From an uncultured Halieaceae bacterium (GTDB taxonomy: Bacteria; Pseudomonadota; Gammaproteobacteria; Pseudomonadales; Halieaceae): a stretch of 8,522 nt of DNA. The translations under genes and the position numbers were made by a program. The stretch's first letter is position 1; the number at the start of each line of letters is the position of its first letter. The notes under the pieces were generated by a model. The model was not told the DNA's origin. It made no database searches and saw only the letters and a list, made by a program, of their open reading frames with translations. This document shows, one piece after another, positions 1 through 6,040 of the stretch. The stretch spans positions 1 to 8,522 of the forward strand of contig CALINF010000068.1 of the NCBI GenBank assembly GCA_938045215.1. Reading direction: 5' to 3'.

Positions 1-1069
1 TATGGGCTCTATCAATATCATCGCGACCGTGATGAACATGCGTGCGCCTGGCATGACCTACATGAAGATGCCGCTGTTTGTCTGGACATGGTTGATCACA
101 GCGTTCCTGCTGGTAGCAGTAATGCCTGTACTGGCCGGCGCTGTGACGATGATGCTAATGGACATTCACTTCGGTACGAGCTTCTTCTCTGCTGCAGGTG
201 GCGGTGATCCCGTGTTGTTCCAGCATATTTTCTGGTTCTTCGGTCACCCTGAGGTTTACATCATTATCTTGCCAGCGTTTGGTGTGGTATCGCAGATTAT
301 CCCGACATTTTCACGCAAGCCTTTGTTTGGTTACGACTCAATGGTGTATGCGACAGCATCGATTGCGTTCCTGTCATTCATTGTCTGGGCACACCACATG
401 TATACCGTGGGGATGCCTGTCGCGGGTGAGCTGTTCTTTATGTACGCGACCATGCTTATAGCCGTACCCACTGGCGTTAAGGTCTTTAACTGGATCAGCA
501 CCATGTGGCGCGGCGCCCTGACCTTTGAAACACCGATGCTTTTCTGTATGGGCTTCCTGGTACTGTTTACGATCGGAGGTTTTACCGGCTTGATGCTGTC
601 GATAGCACCAGCTGACTTCCAGTACCACGATAGCTACTTCGTCGTTGCTCACTTCCATTACGTGATGGTTGCGGGTGCGGTGTTCAGCATGACGGCCGCT
701 GTTTACTACTGGTTGCCCAAGTGGTGCGGCCGGATGTACAACGAGAGCATGGGCAAGACCCACTTCTGGGTATCGTTCATCGGCTTTAATTTGGCGTTCT
801 TCCCACAGCACTTTGTCGGGTTGGCTGGTATGCCACGCCGTATTCCAGACTATGCGCTCCAGTTTGCGGACTTCAACATGATGTCCAGTATCGGTGCTTT
901 TATCTACGGTGCGTCGCAGATCATGTTCCTTTACAACGTGATCGCCACGATTGTTGCCGGCAAGCCCACCAGTGATGAGAAAACCTGGGAAGGTGCAGAG
1001 GGATTGGAGTGGACGATCGCGACACCAGCGCCCTATCATACGTTTGAGACACCACCAGCAGTTCGATAG
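1..1069 (+). CDS. ctaD: Cytochrome c oxidase subunit I (aa3-type), 5'-truncated
   Basis: Catalytic subunit of the aa3 cytochrome c oxidase: it reduces O2 to water at the heme a3/CuB centre and pumps protons across the inner membrane. The frame is open at the left edge. The 355 visible residues are the C-terminal two thirds of a protein normally about 530 long, so the ATG at position 2 is an internal Met. Counting from that Met, GHPEVY (81-86) gives a CuB His82, the D-channel-end Glu84 and the Tyr86 that crosslinks to His82. His131-His132 are the other CuB ligands, and Lys160 in PTGVK fits the K-channel lysine. His209-Asp210 fit the Mg site. AHFHY supplies His217 (heme a3) and His219 (heme a). 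Glu84 plus the crosslink Tyr indicate an A1-type enzyme. Every expected ligand in this part is present. The heme a ligand in helix II and the D-channel entrance lie outside the window. It heads a same-strand run with ctaG and ctaE. Confidence 0.97.
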   Translation, partial: MGSINIIATVMNMRAPGMTYMKMPLFVWTWLITAFLLVAVMPVLAGAVTMMLMDIHFGTSFFSAAGGGDPVLFQHIFWFFGHPEVYIIILPAFGVVSQIIPTFSRKPLFGYDSMVYATASIAFLSFIVWAHHMYTVGMPVAGELFFMYATMLIAVPTGVKVFNWISTMWRGALTFETPMLFCMGFLVLFTIGGFTGLMLSIAPADFQYHDSYFVVAHFHYVMVAGAVFSMTAAVYYWLPKWCGRMYNESMGKTHFWVSFIGFNLAFFPQHFVGLAGMPRRIPDYALQFADFNMMSSIGAFIYGASQIMFLYNVIATIVAGKPTSDEKTWEGAEGLEWTIATPAPYHTFETPPAVR

Positions 1070-1085
1070 GAGGCTTGGAAGTCCT

Positions 1086-1646
1086 GTGATCGCAGTGAGC
1101 AAAAATCCGATCGTTGATACCGTAGCCAAACTGGTTGTGGCTGCGATCGGTATGTTTGCCTTTGTGTTTGTGGTGATGGTGCCGCTGTACAACGTGTTGT
1201 GTGAGGCTTTGGGCATTAACGGAAAGACCAATGCTCAGGCCTACACGGCGGTACAGACAGGCGTCGATGAGTCTCGTGAAATTACGATTCAGTTTGTAGC
1301 GACCAACAATCAGGGTATGCCCTGGGAGTTCAAGCCCAGCGTCACCATCATGAAGGTCAATCCGGGCGCATCCAACGATACGGTATTTTTTGCGAGCAAC
1401 CCGTTACCGGATGCTATGGTAGCCCAGGCGATTCCCAGTGTGTCGCCGTCCAGAGCGGCAGAATTTTTCCATAAAACAGAGTGTTTCTGCTTTAATCAGC
1501 AGCCTTTGGATGGCAACAGCTCCGCCGAAATGCCTTTGCAGTTTATTGTCGATCAGGATTTACCCAGGGATATCAAGACGATCACCCTGTCGTATACGAT
1601 TTTTGATGTTACAGATATGGTGAGTGGCGCAGTCGCAACTCGCTAG
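1086..1646 (+). CDS. ctaG: Cytochrome c oxidase assembly protein CtaG/COX11
   Basis: Membrane-anchored periplasmic copper chaperone that delivers Cu(I) to the CuB site of subunit I. The GTG at 1086 gives 186 residues, normal for the family. An AGGAGG at 1068-1073, overlapping the ctaD stop, lies 12 bases upstream, and a weaker GGAAG (1077-1081) is closer. A GTG at 1095 is the alternative start. The frame stays open back to 951 inside ctaD, but that extension does not look like COX11. Residues about 13-33 form one transmembrane helix, followed by PLYNVLCEALG with the conserved Cys39. The hallmark copper motif is CFCF at 133-136 (Cys133, Cys135). The C-terminal part (MPLQF, then a beta-rich LSYTIFDV) matches the immunoglobulin-like fold of COX11. 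Only 16 bases separate it from ctaD, which fits co-transcription and possibly coupling. This is COX11-type CtaG, not the unrelated Bacillus CtaG. Confidence 0.95.
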   Translation: MIAVSKNPIVDTVAKLVVAAIGMFAFVFVVMVPLYNVLCEALGINGKTNAQAYTAVQTGVDESREITIQFVATNNQGMPWEFKPSVTIMKVNPGASNDTVFFASNPLPDAMVAQAIPSVSPSRAAEFFHKTECFCFNQQPLDGNSSAEMPLQFIVDQDLPRDIKTITLSYTIFDVTDMVSGAVATR

Positions 1647-1648
1647 CA

Positions 1649-1670
1649 CGCAGGCCCGGGGGGGCCTGTG
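1649..1670 (+). other. GC-rich hairpin between ctaG and ctaE
   Basis: CAGGCCC (1651-1657) pairs perfectly with GGGCCTG (1662-1668) around a GGGG loop. One G-U and one C-G pair (1649-1650 with 1669-1670) extend the stem to nine pairs. It starts two bases after the ctaG stop and ends eight bases before the ctaE Shine-Dalgarno. No T-run follows, so it does not look like an intrinsic terminator. I infer an mRNA processing or stability element that may set the level of ctaE relative to ctaG. Confidence 0.6.
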
Positions 1671-1689
1671 AATTCAACGGAGAATTAAA

Positions 1690-2664
1690 ATGACAAGTCA
1701 GACATCCACAGAGTACGAAAAGTATTACGTACCTGACAGCAGCAAGATGGCAGTCTGCGCCACCATAGGTTTGATGCTGAGTATCTTTGGTGCTGCGAGC
1801 ATCATGAACGATATGACATTTGGTGACCCGCAAGAATCCACGAGCTCCTGGACGATTTTCCTGTGTGGCCTTTTCTTCTTTATGGGAACACTGTTTGCCT
1901 GGTTTCGCATAACGATCAAGGAAAATCTGGCGGGCATGAATAGCGCCCAGCTGAAAAAATCCTATGTCTTGGGCATGTTCTGGTTCATCTTCTCGGAAGT
2001 CATGTTCTTCTTCGCATTCTTTGGTGCGTTGTTCTACGTTCGCACCCTGGCGGGCCCCTGGCTCGCTGGTGAGGGAGAAGGTGGGCGAATGAATGGCCTG
2101 CTGTGGGAAGGCTTTCAATACAGCTGGCCTATGGCGCTGACGCCTCAGGAGTCTGTAGGCGGAGCGGCATCGCAGTTGATCGCCAATAACGGTAGCTTTA
2201 CCAGCGCCGAGAAGACCATGGCGTTTGCAGAAGCGACTGCCTGGTATGCGTGGTTGCCACTGTGGAATACCCTCATACTGCTGTCCTCAAGTTTTACCGT
2301 GCACATTGCGCACATGGGTATTCTTGACGGTAACAAGAAGAAGTTTAATCTCTGGCTGGGCCTTACTGTACTGCTGGGTATCGTGTTCGTGTTTGTCCAG
2401 ATCTATGAGTATTACGAGGCGTATGCGCACTTCGGTCTGACGCTGAACTCAGGTATTTACGGCTCGACGTTCTTCATGCTCACGGGTTTCCACGGATTCC
2501 ATGTATTCATGGGAATGACCATGCTGTTGATTATGTGGTTGCGCAGTACCCGTGGTGGACACTTTACTGCAGATGATCACTTTGGATTTGAAGCGGCCAG
2601 CTGGTACTGGCACTTTGTTGACGTGGTGTGGGTGTTCCTGTTTCTGTTTGTTTATATCCTTTAA
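1690..2664 (+). CDS. ctaE: Cytochrome c oxidase subunit III
   Basis: Core membrane subunit III, which has no metal centre. It binds lipid, stabilises subunit I and supports proton uptake. The ATG at 1690 has GGAG (1679-1682) seven bases upstream. The 324 residues show the seven-helix pattern of the family: an N-terminal helix near 20-38, a second near 54-72, then FIFSEVMFFFAFFGALFY carrying the conserved membrane Glu103. Later come WLPLWNTLILLSSSF, the GFHGFHVFMG signature, and a terminal helix beginning ASWYWHFVDVVWVF. The soluble stretch between helix 3 and the LPLWNTLILL helix is about 80 residues, rich in Gly, Ser and Ala. From memory this is some 30 residues longer than in Pseudomonas subunit III and accounts for the above-average length. 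Twenty bases after its stop lies the stop of a convergent gene, so the plus-strand operon probably ends or pauses here. Confidence 0.96.
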   Translation: MTSQTSTEYEKYYVPDSSKMAVCATIGLMLSIFGAASIMNDMTFGDPQESTSSWTIFLCGLFFFMGTLFAWFRITIKENLAGMNSAQLKKSYVLGMFWFIFSEVMFFFAFFGALFYVRTLAGPWLAGEGEGGRMNGLLWEGFQYSWPMALTPQESVGGAASQLIANNGSFTSAEKTMAFAEATAWYAWLPLWNTLILLSSSFTVHIAHMGILDGNKKKFNLWLGLTVLLGIVFVFVQIYEYYEAYAHFGLTLNSGIYGSTFFMLTGFHGFHVFMGMTMLLIMWLRSTRGGHFTADDHFGFEAASWYWHFVDVVWVFLFLFVYIL

Positions 2665-2665
2665 C

Positions 2666-2689
2666 AGTAACTGAGACCCGTCTCTTACT
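2666..2689. terminator. Weak symmetric hairpin between convergent stops (possible terminator)
   Basis: AGTAA (2666-2670) and TTACT (2685-2689) pair as an outer stem. GAGA (2673-2676) pairs with TCTC (2681-2684) around a four-base loop, with a two-base bulge. It fills the 20-base gap between the ctaE stop and the DUF2909 stop and is nearly symmetric, so it could act on both strands. The stem is short and AT-rich and no T-run follows on either strand, so a terminator role is only a guess. Confidence 0.3.
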
Positions 2690-2936
2690 CTGACTCCTGT
2701 GACGTCGCCGTTTTTTTCGGGCCGGCGTCCCAGGGGGTACGATTACCGAGTTCGCCTGTTGCTACTCCGTAGATAATGACGGCTGCCAGGCAAAGTCCGA
2801 AGCTCAACCTAACTCCCAGCGAGTGAAAGGTGCGTCGCTTACTTGCGTCGCCCTGGTCAGTCATCAGGTAGAAAAGCCCGCTGCCCAGACTCGCAAGTAA
2901 TGCCAGCATGAGAATGACGATCAGGATTTTTAGCAA
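2685..2936 (-). CDS. DUF2909-type twin-transmembrane small protein, TTG start
   Basis: Small inner-membrane protein of 83 residues, function unknown. It resembles the DUF2909 (twin transmembrane) family that sits between ctaE and SURF1 in Pseudomonas-type oxidase clusters. I chose the TTG at 2936-2934 because GGAG (2947-2944 on this strand) lies seven bases upstream and because the family begins directly with an LKILIVIL-type helix. The frame is open further upstream to 3212, but that part overlaps SURF1 and has no membrane or family character. Residues about 3-25 form helix 1, a polar charged loop DQGDASKRR follows, and residues about 40-59 form helix 2. The tail is hydrophilic (GNRTPWD, then KKTATSQESE). 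It is convergent with ctaE and divergent from SURF1, so it interrupts the plus-strand run and must have its own promoter. An assembly or stability role for the oxidase is inferred from location only. Confidence 0.85.
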   Translation of the reverse strand: MLKILIVILMLALLASLGSGLFYLMTDQGDASKRRTFHSLGVRLSFGLCLAAVIIYGVATGELGNRTPWDAGPKKTATSQESE

Positions 2937-2963
2937 AGGCCTGCTCCAATAGTTGTCTTTGGC

Positions 2964-2990
2964 AGTATAAACCAGCTCAGGAGCTGTAAA
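2964..2990 (-). promoter_or_regulatory. Candidate sigma70 promoter for the DUF2909 gene
   Basis: On the minus strand TTTACA (2990-2985; 5 of 6 consensus) and TATACT (2969-2964; 5 of 6) are separated by 15 bases, slightly short of the usual 16-18. The predicted start near 2957 would give a leader of about 20 bases holding the GGAG before the TTG codon. On the plus strand the overlapping TATAAA (2966-2971) could serve as a -10 for SURF1, but no good -35 precedes it. Confidence 0.45.
2973..2986. promoter_or_regulatory. Perfect inverted repeat, possible operator
   Basis: CAGCTC (2973-2978) and GAGCTG (2981-2986) form a perfect inverted repeat with a two-base spacer (AG). It lies between the -35 and -10 of the candidate DUF2909 promoter and just downstream of a TATAAA on the SURF1 strand. 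A dimeric regulator bound here could affect both divergent genes. The two-base spacer makes it better suited as a protein site than as an RNA hairpin. The role is inferred. Confidence 0.45.
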
Positions 2991-2997
2991 GAGAGCA

Positions 2998-3007
2998 CCA
3001 CCGGTGG
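2998..3007. promoter_or_regulatory. Ten-base perfect palindrome CCACCGGTGG
   Basis: CCACCGGTGG reads the same on both strands. It lies 11 bases beyond the first inverted repeat and 14 bases before the chosen SURF1 ATG, covering an alternative GTG at 3004. It could be a second regulator site or simply chance in GC-richer DNA. Confidence 0.3.
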
Positions 3008-3021
3008 GAAACGAGTTCAGT

Positions 3022-3786
3022 ATGACGGGATTACGCATGGACTTCGAGTGGCGGATCACTTTGTTTACTGTGATTCTTGTGCCGGTACTGATTACTCTGG
3101 GCTTCTGGCAATTGTCTCGTGCAGATGAGAAAGAAGCGCTAGCAACTATGTTTGATGCCAGGGCGCAGCAAGCTCCGGCCTCCCTGAATGAGGCAACGCT
3201 CTGGGACCACACGGCCGATGAGTTGGGCTACTTACCTGTGGAGTTGGAAGGTGAGCTTGTCACGGACAGTTATTTGTTGCTGGACAATCGGATCATGGCC
3301 GGGCGCTATGGCAATGAGGTTGTGGCCCTGGTTGATCTGGGCAATGGTACGTCGGTGCTGGTGAATCGGGGTTGGGTACAGTCCGACCCGGCGAGGCTCT
3401 CCATGCCTGATGTGCCTCAACCGGGTGGCAAGCGTTCCAGTCAGGGGCATATCTATGTTGCGCCAGGGGACCCTTATCTCCTGGCCGAACAGCCGCTTGA
3501 AGGGCGCTGGCCGATGACAGTTCAGGCGTTGGAGATGCAAAAACTCGCGCCTATAGTCCAGGCAAAAACAGCCACCCGCCTGTTTCCCTATCCGGTGCGC
3601 TTGAATGCCGGCGAAGACCTCGCTTTGGATATTGACTGGCAGGTGGTCAATGTTCGTCCTGAGAAACATCGGGGCTATGCCGTGCAGTGGTTCGCGATGG
3701 CGGGCATGTTGGCACTGCTGTACGTCCTGCGCAGTACGAACTTGTGGCAATTGATATCTCAACGAAAAGGAAATGACAGTCAGTGA
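3022..3786 (+). CDS. SURF1 family cytochrome oxidase biogenesis protein
   Basis: SURF1 (Shy1) homologue, an inner-membrane assembly factor thought to help insert heme A into subunit I. At 254 residues it has the usual two-helix layout: an N-terminal helix near residues 12-29 ending in LGFWQLSRADEK, a large periplasmic domain, and a C-terminal helix near 223-242. Family motifs seen are GYLPVELEGE, LLLDNRIMAGRYGNEVVAL, VLVNRGWV and, before the last helix, PEKHRGYAVQWFAMA. Starts at GTG 3004, ATG 3022 and ATG 3037 are all possible. ATG 3037 has CGGGA six bases upstream and fits the short N-tail common in the family, while ATG 3022 has only a weak GAG. I keep 3022 as a compromise. The stop TGA (3784-3786) overlaps the next ATG by one base (TGATG), indicating translational coupling. 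The gene is divergent from DUF2909, so transcription probably starts anew in the 2937-3021 gap. Confidence 0.94.
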   Translation: MTGLRMDFEWRITLFTVILVPVLITLGFWQLSRADEKEALATMFDARAQQAPASLNEATLWDHTADELGYLPVELEGELVTDSYLLLDNRIMAGRYGNEVVALVDLGNGTSVLVNRGWVQSDPARLSMPDVPQPGGKRSSQGHIYVAPGDPYLLAEQPLEGRWPMTVQALEMQKLAPIVQAKTATRLFPYPVRLNAGEDLALDIDWQVVNVRPEKHRGYAVQWFAMAGMLALLYVLRSTNLWQLISQRKGNDSQ

Positions 3787-4466
3787 TGAACGACCTGCCC
3801 ACCAAAGACCTCGATCGGGTGGCCCTGAATAAGAGCCGGCTTACGCTTTTGCTGATAATGGGCATACCGGTAACCATGATTCTGACCGCGACGTGGCTCT
3901 GGTACTTTGTTGTTCAGGGCGAGCTGGATCTCGTGGGTAAGCTGGGAACCTCGAACCGGGGAACGCTTGTACAACCACCAAGACAGATCGATGAGTTTGA
4001 CCTGCGTGATCGAGATGGCCGCGATTTCAGCTATACCGATGTCGATCGTAAGTGGACGCTACTGGTGCCCTACTCCGGCCCGGAATGTGACGCGCGTTGC
4101 GAGGCCACTTTGTATATAACCCGGCAGATACATACGGCTATGGGCAAGGAGCTGCCCCGCATTCGCCGTATGTACGTTGCTACTCTACCCCTGTCTGAGC
4201 AGGCCCTTGGAGTGGAGACGCTCAGTGATGACCGCCCTGCCCCGCAATCGCTAGCGGCTTATCTCGATCAGCAACAGCGTGGGTTGATACCGCTGCATGT
4301 GCCTGAGCCGGATTTTGATACCGCTTTTACAGAATATCTCTCTGCCAGGGATACCTGGTATCTGGTGGATCCTGCAGGCTGGATAATGATGTCCTATAGT
4401 AGCGAGGTCTCCTATAAGGACGTTATCTCCGATCTCAAGTTTCTGCTGAAAAATTCCAGCGAGTAA
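3786..4466 (+). CDS. Membrane-anchored SCO-like (thioredoxin-fold) oxidase-cluster protein
   Basis: 226 residues: a cytoplasmic head, one helix (about 20-43), then a periplasmic domain. The segment LGTSNRGTLVQPP (53-65) is typical of the uncharacterised protein found between SURF1 and ctaA in Pseudomonas clusters, often loosely named as an oxidase-associated transmembrane protein. The domain resembles SCO: a strand WTLLVPYSG, then a CxxxC (Cys101-DAR-Cys105), and late LVDPAGW (194-200), equivalent to the LINPRG of the real SCO1 downstream. It lacks the SCO copper-ligand His, which would lie a few residues before that DP, and the DPxRDT motif is also missing. Cys101/Cys105 could therefore act as a dithiol redox pair or a weaker copper site; this is inference. 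The ATG at 3786 overlaps the SURF1 stop, with AAGGAA (3767-3772) about 13 bases upstream. A GTG at 3783 is the alternative. The next gene, ctaB, begins seven bases after the stop. Confidence 0.85.
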   Translation: MNDLPTKDLDRVALNKSRLTLLLIMGIPVTMILTATWLWYFVVQGELDLVGKLGTSNRGTLVQPPRQIDEFDLRDRDGRDFSYTDVDRKWTLLVPYSGPECDARCEATLYITRQIHTAMGKELPRIRRMYVATLPLSEQALGVETLSDDRPAPQSLAAYLDQQQRGLIPLHVPEPDFDTAFTEYLSARDTWYLVDPAGWIMMSYSSEVSYKDVISDLKFLLKNSSE

Positions 4467-4473
4467 GGGCACT

Positions 4474-5373
4474 ATGTCTACTGTACAGCATGTCGAGCGG
4501 GCCACATGGCGCGACTACAAAGAGCTTACCAAGCCCAATGTAGTGCTATTGATGATCCTCACCTCCGTGATTGGTATGTTCATGGCAGTGCCGGGGATGG
4601 TGCCTCTTAATGCACTGATACTCGGCAATCTGGGTATTGCGCTTTGTGCGGGAGCGGCTGCAGCCGTAAACCATCTGGTGGACCAAAAAGTTGATCAGCA
4701 TATGGCTCGCACGCGCAATCGGCCAGTTGCCCAAGGCCGCGTGAACAACAGGGATGCGGCTTTGTTTGCTCTGGTACTGGGGGTAGCCGGTATGGGCATA
4801 CTGTTGATTTGGGTAAATGCACTGACTGCCTGGCTGACATTGGCTTCATTGGTCGGCTACGCGTTTGTTTACACCATGTTTCTGAAGCGAGCGACGCCGC
4901 AGAATATTGTCATCGGTGGACTGGCCGGCGCGGCCCCTCCCCTATTGGGCTGGGTTGCCGTTACTGGCCAGATCGATGGCCATGCGTTGTTGCTGGTGTT
5001 AATTATTTTTGCCTGGACGCCACCACACTTCTGGGCGCTGGCAATACATCGGCGCGAAGAATATGCCGCTGTTGATATTCCCATGCTGCCGGTCACGCAT
5101 GGTGTCGCGTTCACCAAGTTGCACATACTGCTCTATACGGTGCTGATGTTCCTGATCACCCTGCTCCCTTACGCGACCCGCCTGAGTGGTCCACTGTACC
5201 TGTTGGGGGCCGTAGTGTTGGGCATCGGCTTTTTGTATTGGGCTGTTGCGTTGTTGCGAGATAAGAATCCCAACGCGCCTATGGAAACGTTCAAGTATTC
5301 CATCATCTACCTGGGCGCCCTATTCCTGATCATGCTGGTTGATCACTACCTGTTCCCGGTCGCGAGTTTGTAA
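4474..5373 (+). CDS. ctaB: Protoheme IX farnesyltransferase (heme O synthase)
   Basis: UbiA-family polytopic membrane enzyme that transfers farnesyl from farnesyl diphosphate to the vinyl group of heme B, giving heme O, the precursor of heme A. The 299 residues are the family's normal length. The first Asp-rich diphosphate/Mg site is NHLVDQKVDQHMARTRNRP, with Asn66, Asp70, Asp74 and Arg79/Arg81/Arg83. The second conserved stretch includes FLKRATPQNIVIGGLAGAAPP (136-156), and WTPPHFWALAIHRREEY (181-197) is the heme O synthase signature that separates it from other UbiA prenyltransferases. About nine helices can be drawn. ATG 4474 has AAGGG (4465-4469) four bases upstream, overlapping the previous stop. 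Only four bases lie between its stop and SCO1. The heme A synthase gene that commonly precedes it is absent. The name cyoE is equally used for this family. Confidence 0.96.
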   Translation: MSTVQHVERATWRDYKELTKPNVVLLMILTSVIGMFMAVPGMVPLNALILGNLGIALCAGAAAAVNHLVDQKVDQHMARTRNRPVAQGRVNNRDAALFALVLGVAGMGILLIWVNALTAWLTLASLVGYAFVYTMFLKRATPQNIVIGGLAGAAPPLLGWVAVTGQIDGHALLLVLIIFAWTPPHFWALAIHRREEYAAVDIPMLPVTHGVAFTKLHILLYTVLMFLITLLPYATRLSGPLYLLGAVVLGIGFLYWAVALLRDKNPNAPMETFKYSIIYLGALFLIMLVDHYLFPVASL

Positions 5374-5377
5374 TCTT

Positions 5378-6040
5378 ATGGCTACTGATATTAACAAAGG
5401 CCAACGTCGCCGCATCTGGCTCACCGTCGCGGGAGTATTGCTGTTTATCACCATCATCGTTGCCGGTTTTGTTAACCGGATTCAGATGCCCCGGGTCATG
5501 ACGGCAGCTGAGATGAAAGCCAATGGCCTTTATCTGTTTGAGACACCGCGTGATCTGGGTGAGTTTTCTTTGTTGGATCAAAGGGGGGAGGTATTTGTAC
5601 CCGAACGCTTTGAGGGGGGCTGGACCCTGGTCTTCTTTGGGTTTACCTATTGCCCTGATGTGTGTCCTGCAACCATGTCGTTCCTAAATGGTTTCATAAA
5701 GGAACTCGAGGGAACGGAAGCTGAGGACACCCGCGTGGTAATGATTTCCGTCGATCCCGCGCGCGATACTGTCGAGCAACTTGGCGAGTATGTGCCGTAT
5801 TTTAACCCCGATTTTACTGGAGTTACCGGCGAATTTCTCGAACTTCACCGATTAGCGACGGCCATGAATACGCCGTTCCGGAAGGTTCCTGGCCAGGGTG
5901 AGAATTACCTCATTGATCATAGTGCTAATGTGGTACTTATTAACCCTCGAGGCGACTACCATGGGTTTTTCAAGGCACCGCTTGATCTGGCGAAAATGAA
6001 GGTTACGTACCGGTCTGCGCGAGCCCTCTGGGAACGCTAG
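5378..6040 (+). CDS. SCO1/SenC copper chaperone for the CuA site
   Basis: Membrane-anchored periplasmic thioredoxin-fold protein that matures the CuA centre of subunit II by carrying copper and/or reducing its cysteines. The 220 residues comprise a basic head (GQRRR), one helix (about 13-31) and the SCO domain. TLVFFGFTYCPDVCP holds Cys92 and Cys96. SVDPARDT matches the family's DPxRDT. YLIDHSANVVLINPRG holds the copper ligand His181. All three metal ligands are therefore present, in contrast to the SCO-like gene at 3786-4466. The ATG at 5378 lies four bases after the ctaB stop and has no good Shine-Dalgarno (only GAG 11 bases up), so translation probably depends on coupling with ctaB. The frame is open to an ATG at 5339 inside ctaB, but this would add residues without family resemblance. 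Its stop lies in a CTAG shared with the convergent gene. Confidence 0.95.
   Translation: MATDINKGQRRRIWLTVAGVLLFITIIVAGFVNRIQMPRVMTAAEMKANGLYLFETPRDLGEFSLLDQRGEVFVPERFEGGWTLVFFGFTYCPDVCPATMSFLNGFIKELEGTEAEDTRVVMISVDPARDTVEQLGEYVPYFNPDFTGVTGEFLELHRLATAMNTPFRKVPGQGENYLIDHSANVVLINPRGDYHGFFKAPLDLAKMKVTYRSARALWER

Noticed and set aside
951..1085. Upstream extension of ctaG into ctaD
   Set aside because: The Arg-rich translation is the out-of-frame ctaD sequence and does not resemble a COX11 N-terminus.
374..1231. Long minus-strand open frame opposite ctaD and ctaG
   Set aside because: It lies wholly against well-supported genes, is rich in His, Arg and Thr without domain character, and has no ribosome site or membrane pattern; it is a shadow of the ctaD codon pattern.
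2701..2729. Run of seven T next to a GCCG/CGGC inverted repeat, resembling a terminator
   Set aside because: The T-run is in the loop rather than after the stem, and the sequence lies in the DUF2909 coding region, where it encodes the Lys-Lys tail.
2937..3212. Upstream extension of the DUF2909 frame to an ATG at 3212
   Set aside because: It would overlap SURF1 head-on by nearly 200 bases and adds residues unlike the family; TTG 2936 has a well-spaced GGAG.
5339..5377. Earlier ATG for SCO1 inside ctaB
   Set aside because: The added residues have no family similarity; ATG 5378 directly precedes the basic head and anchor helix.
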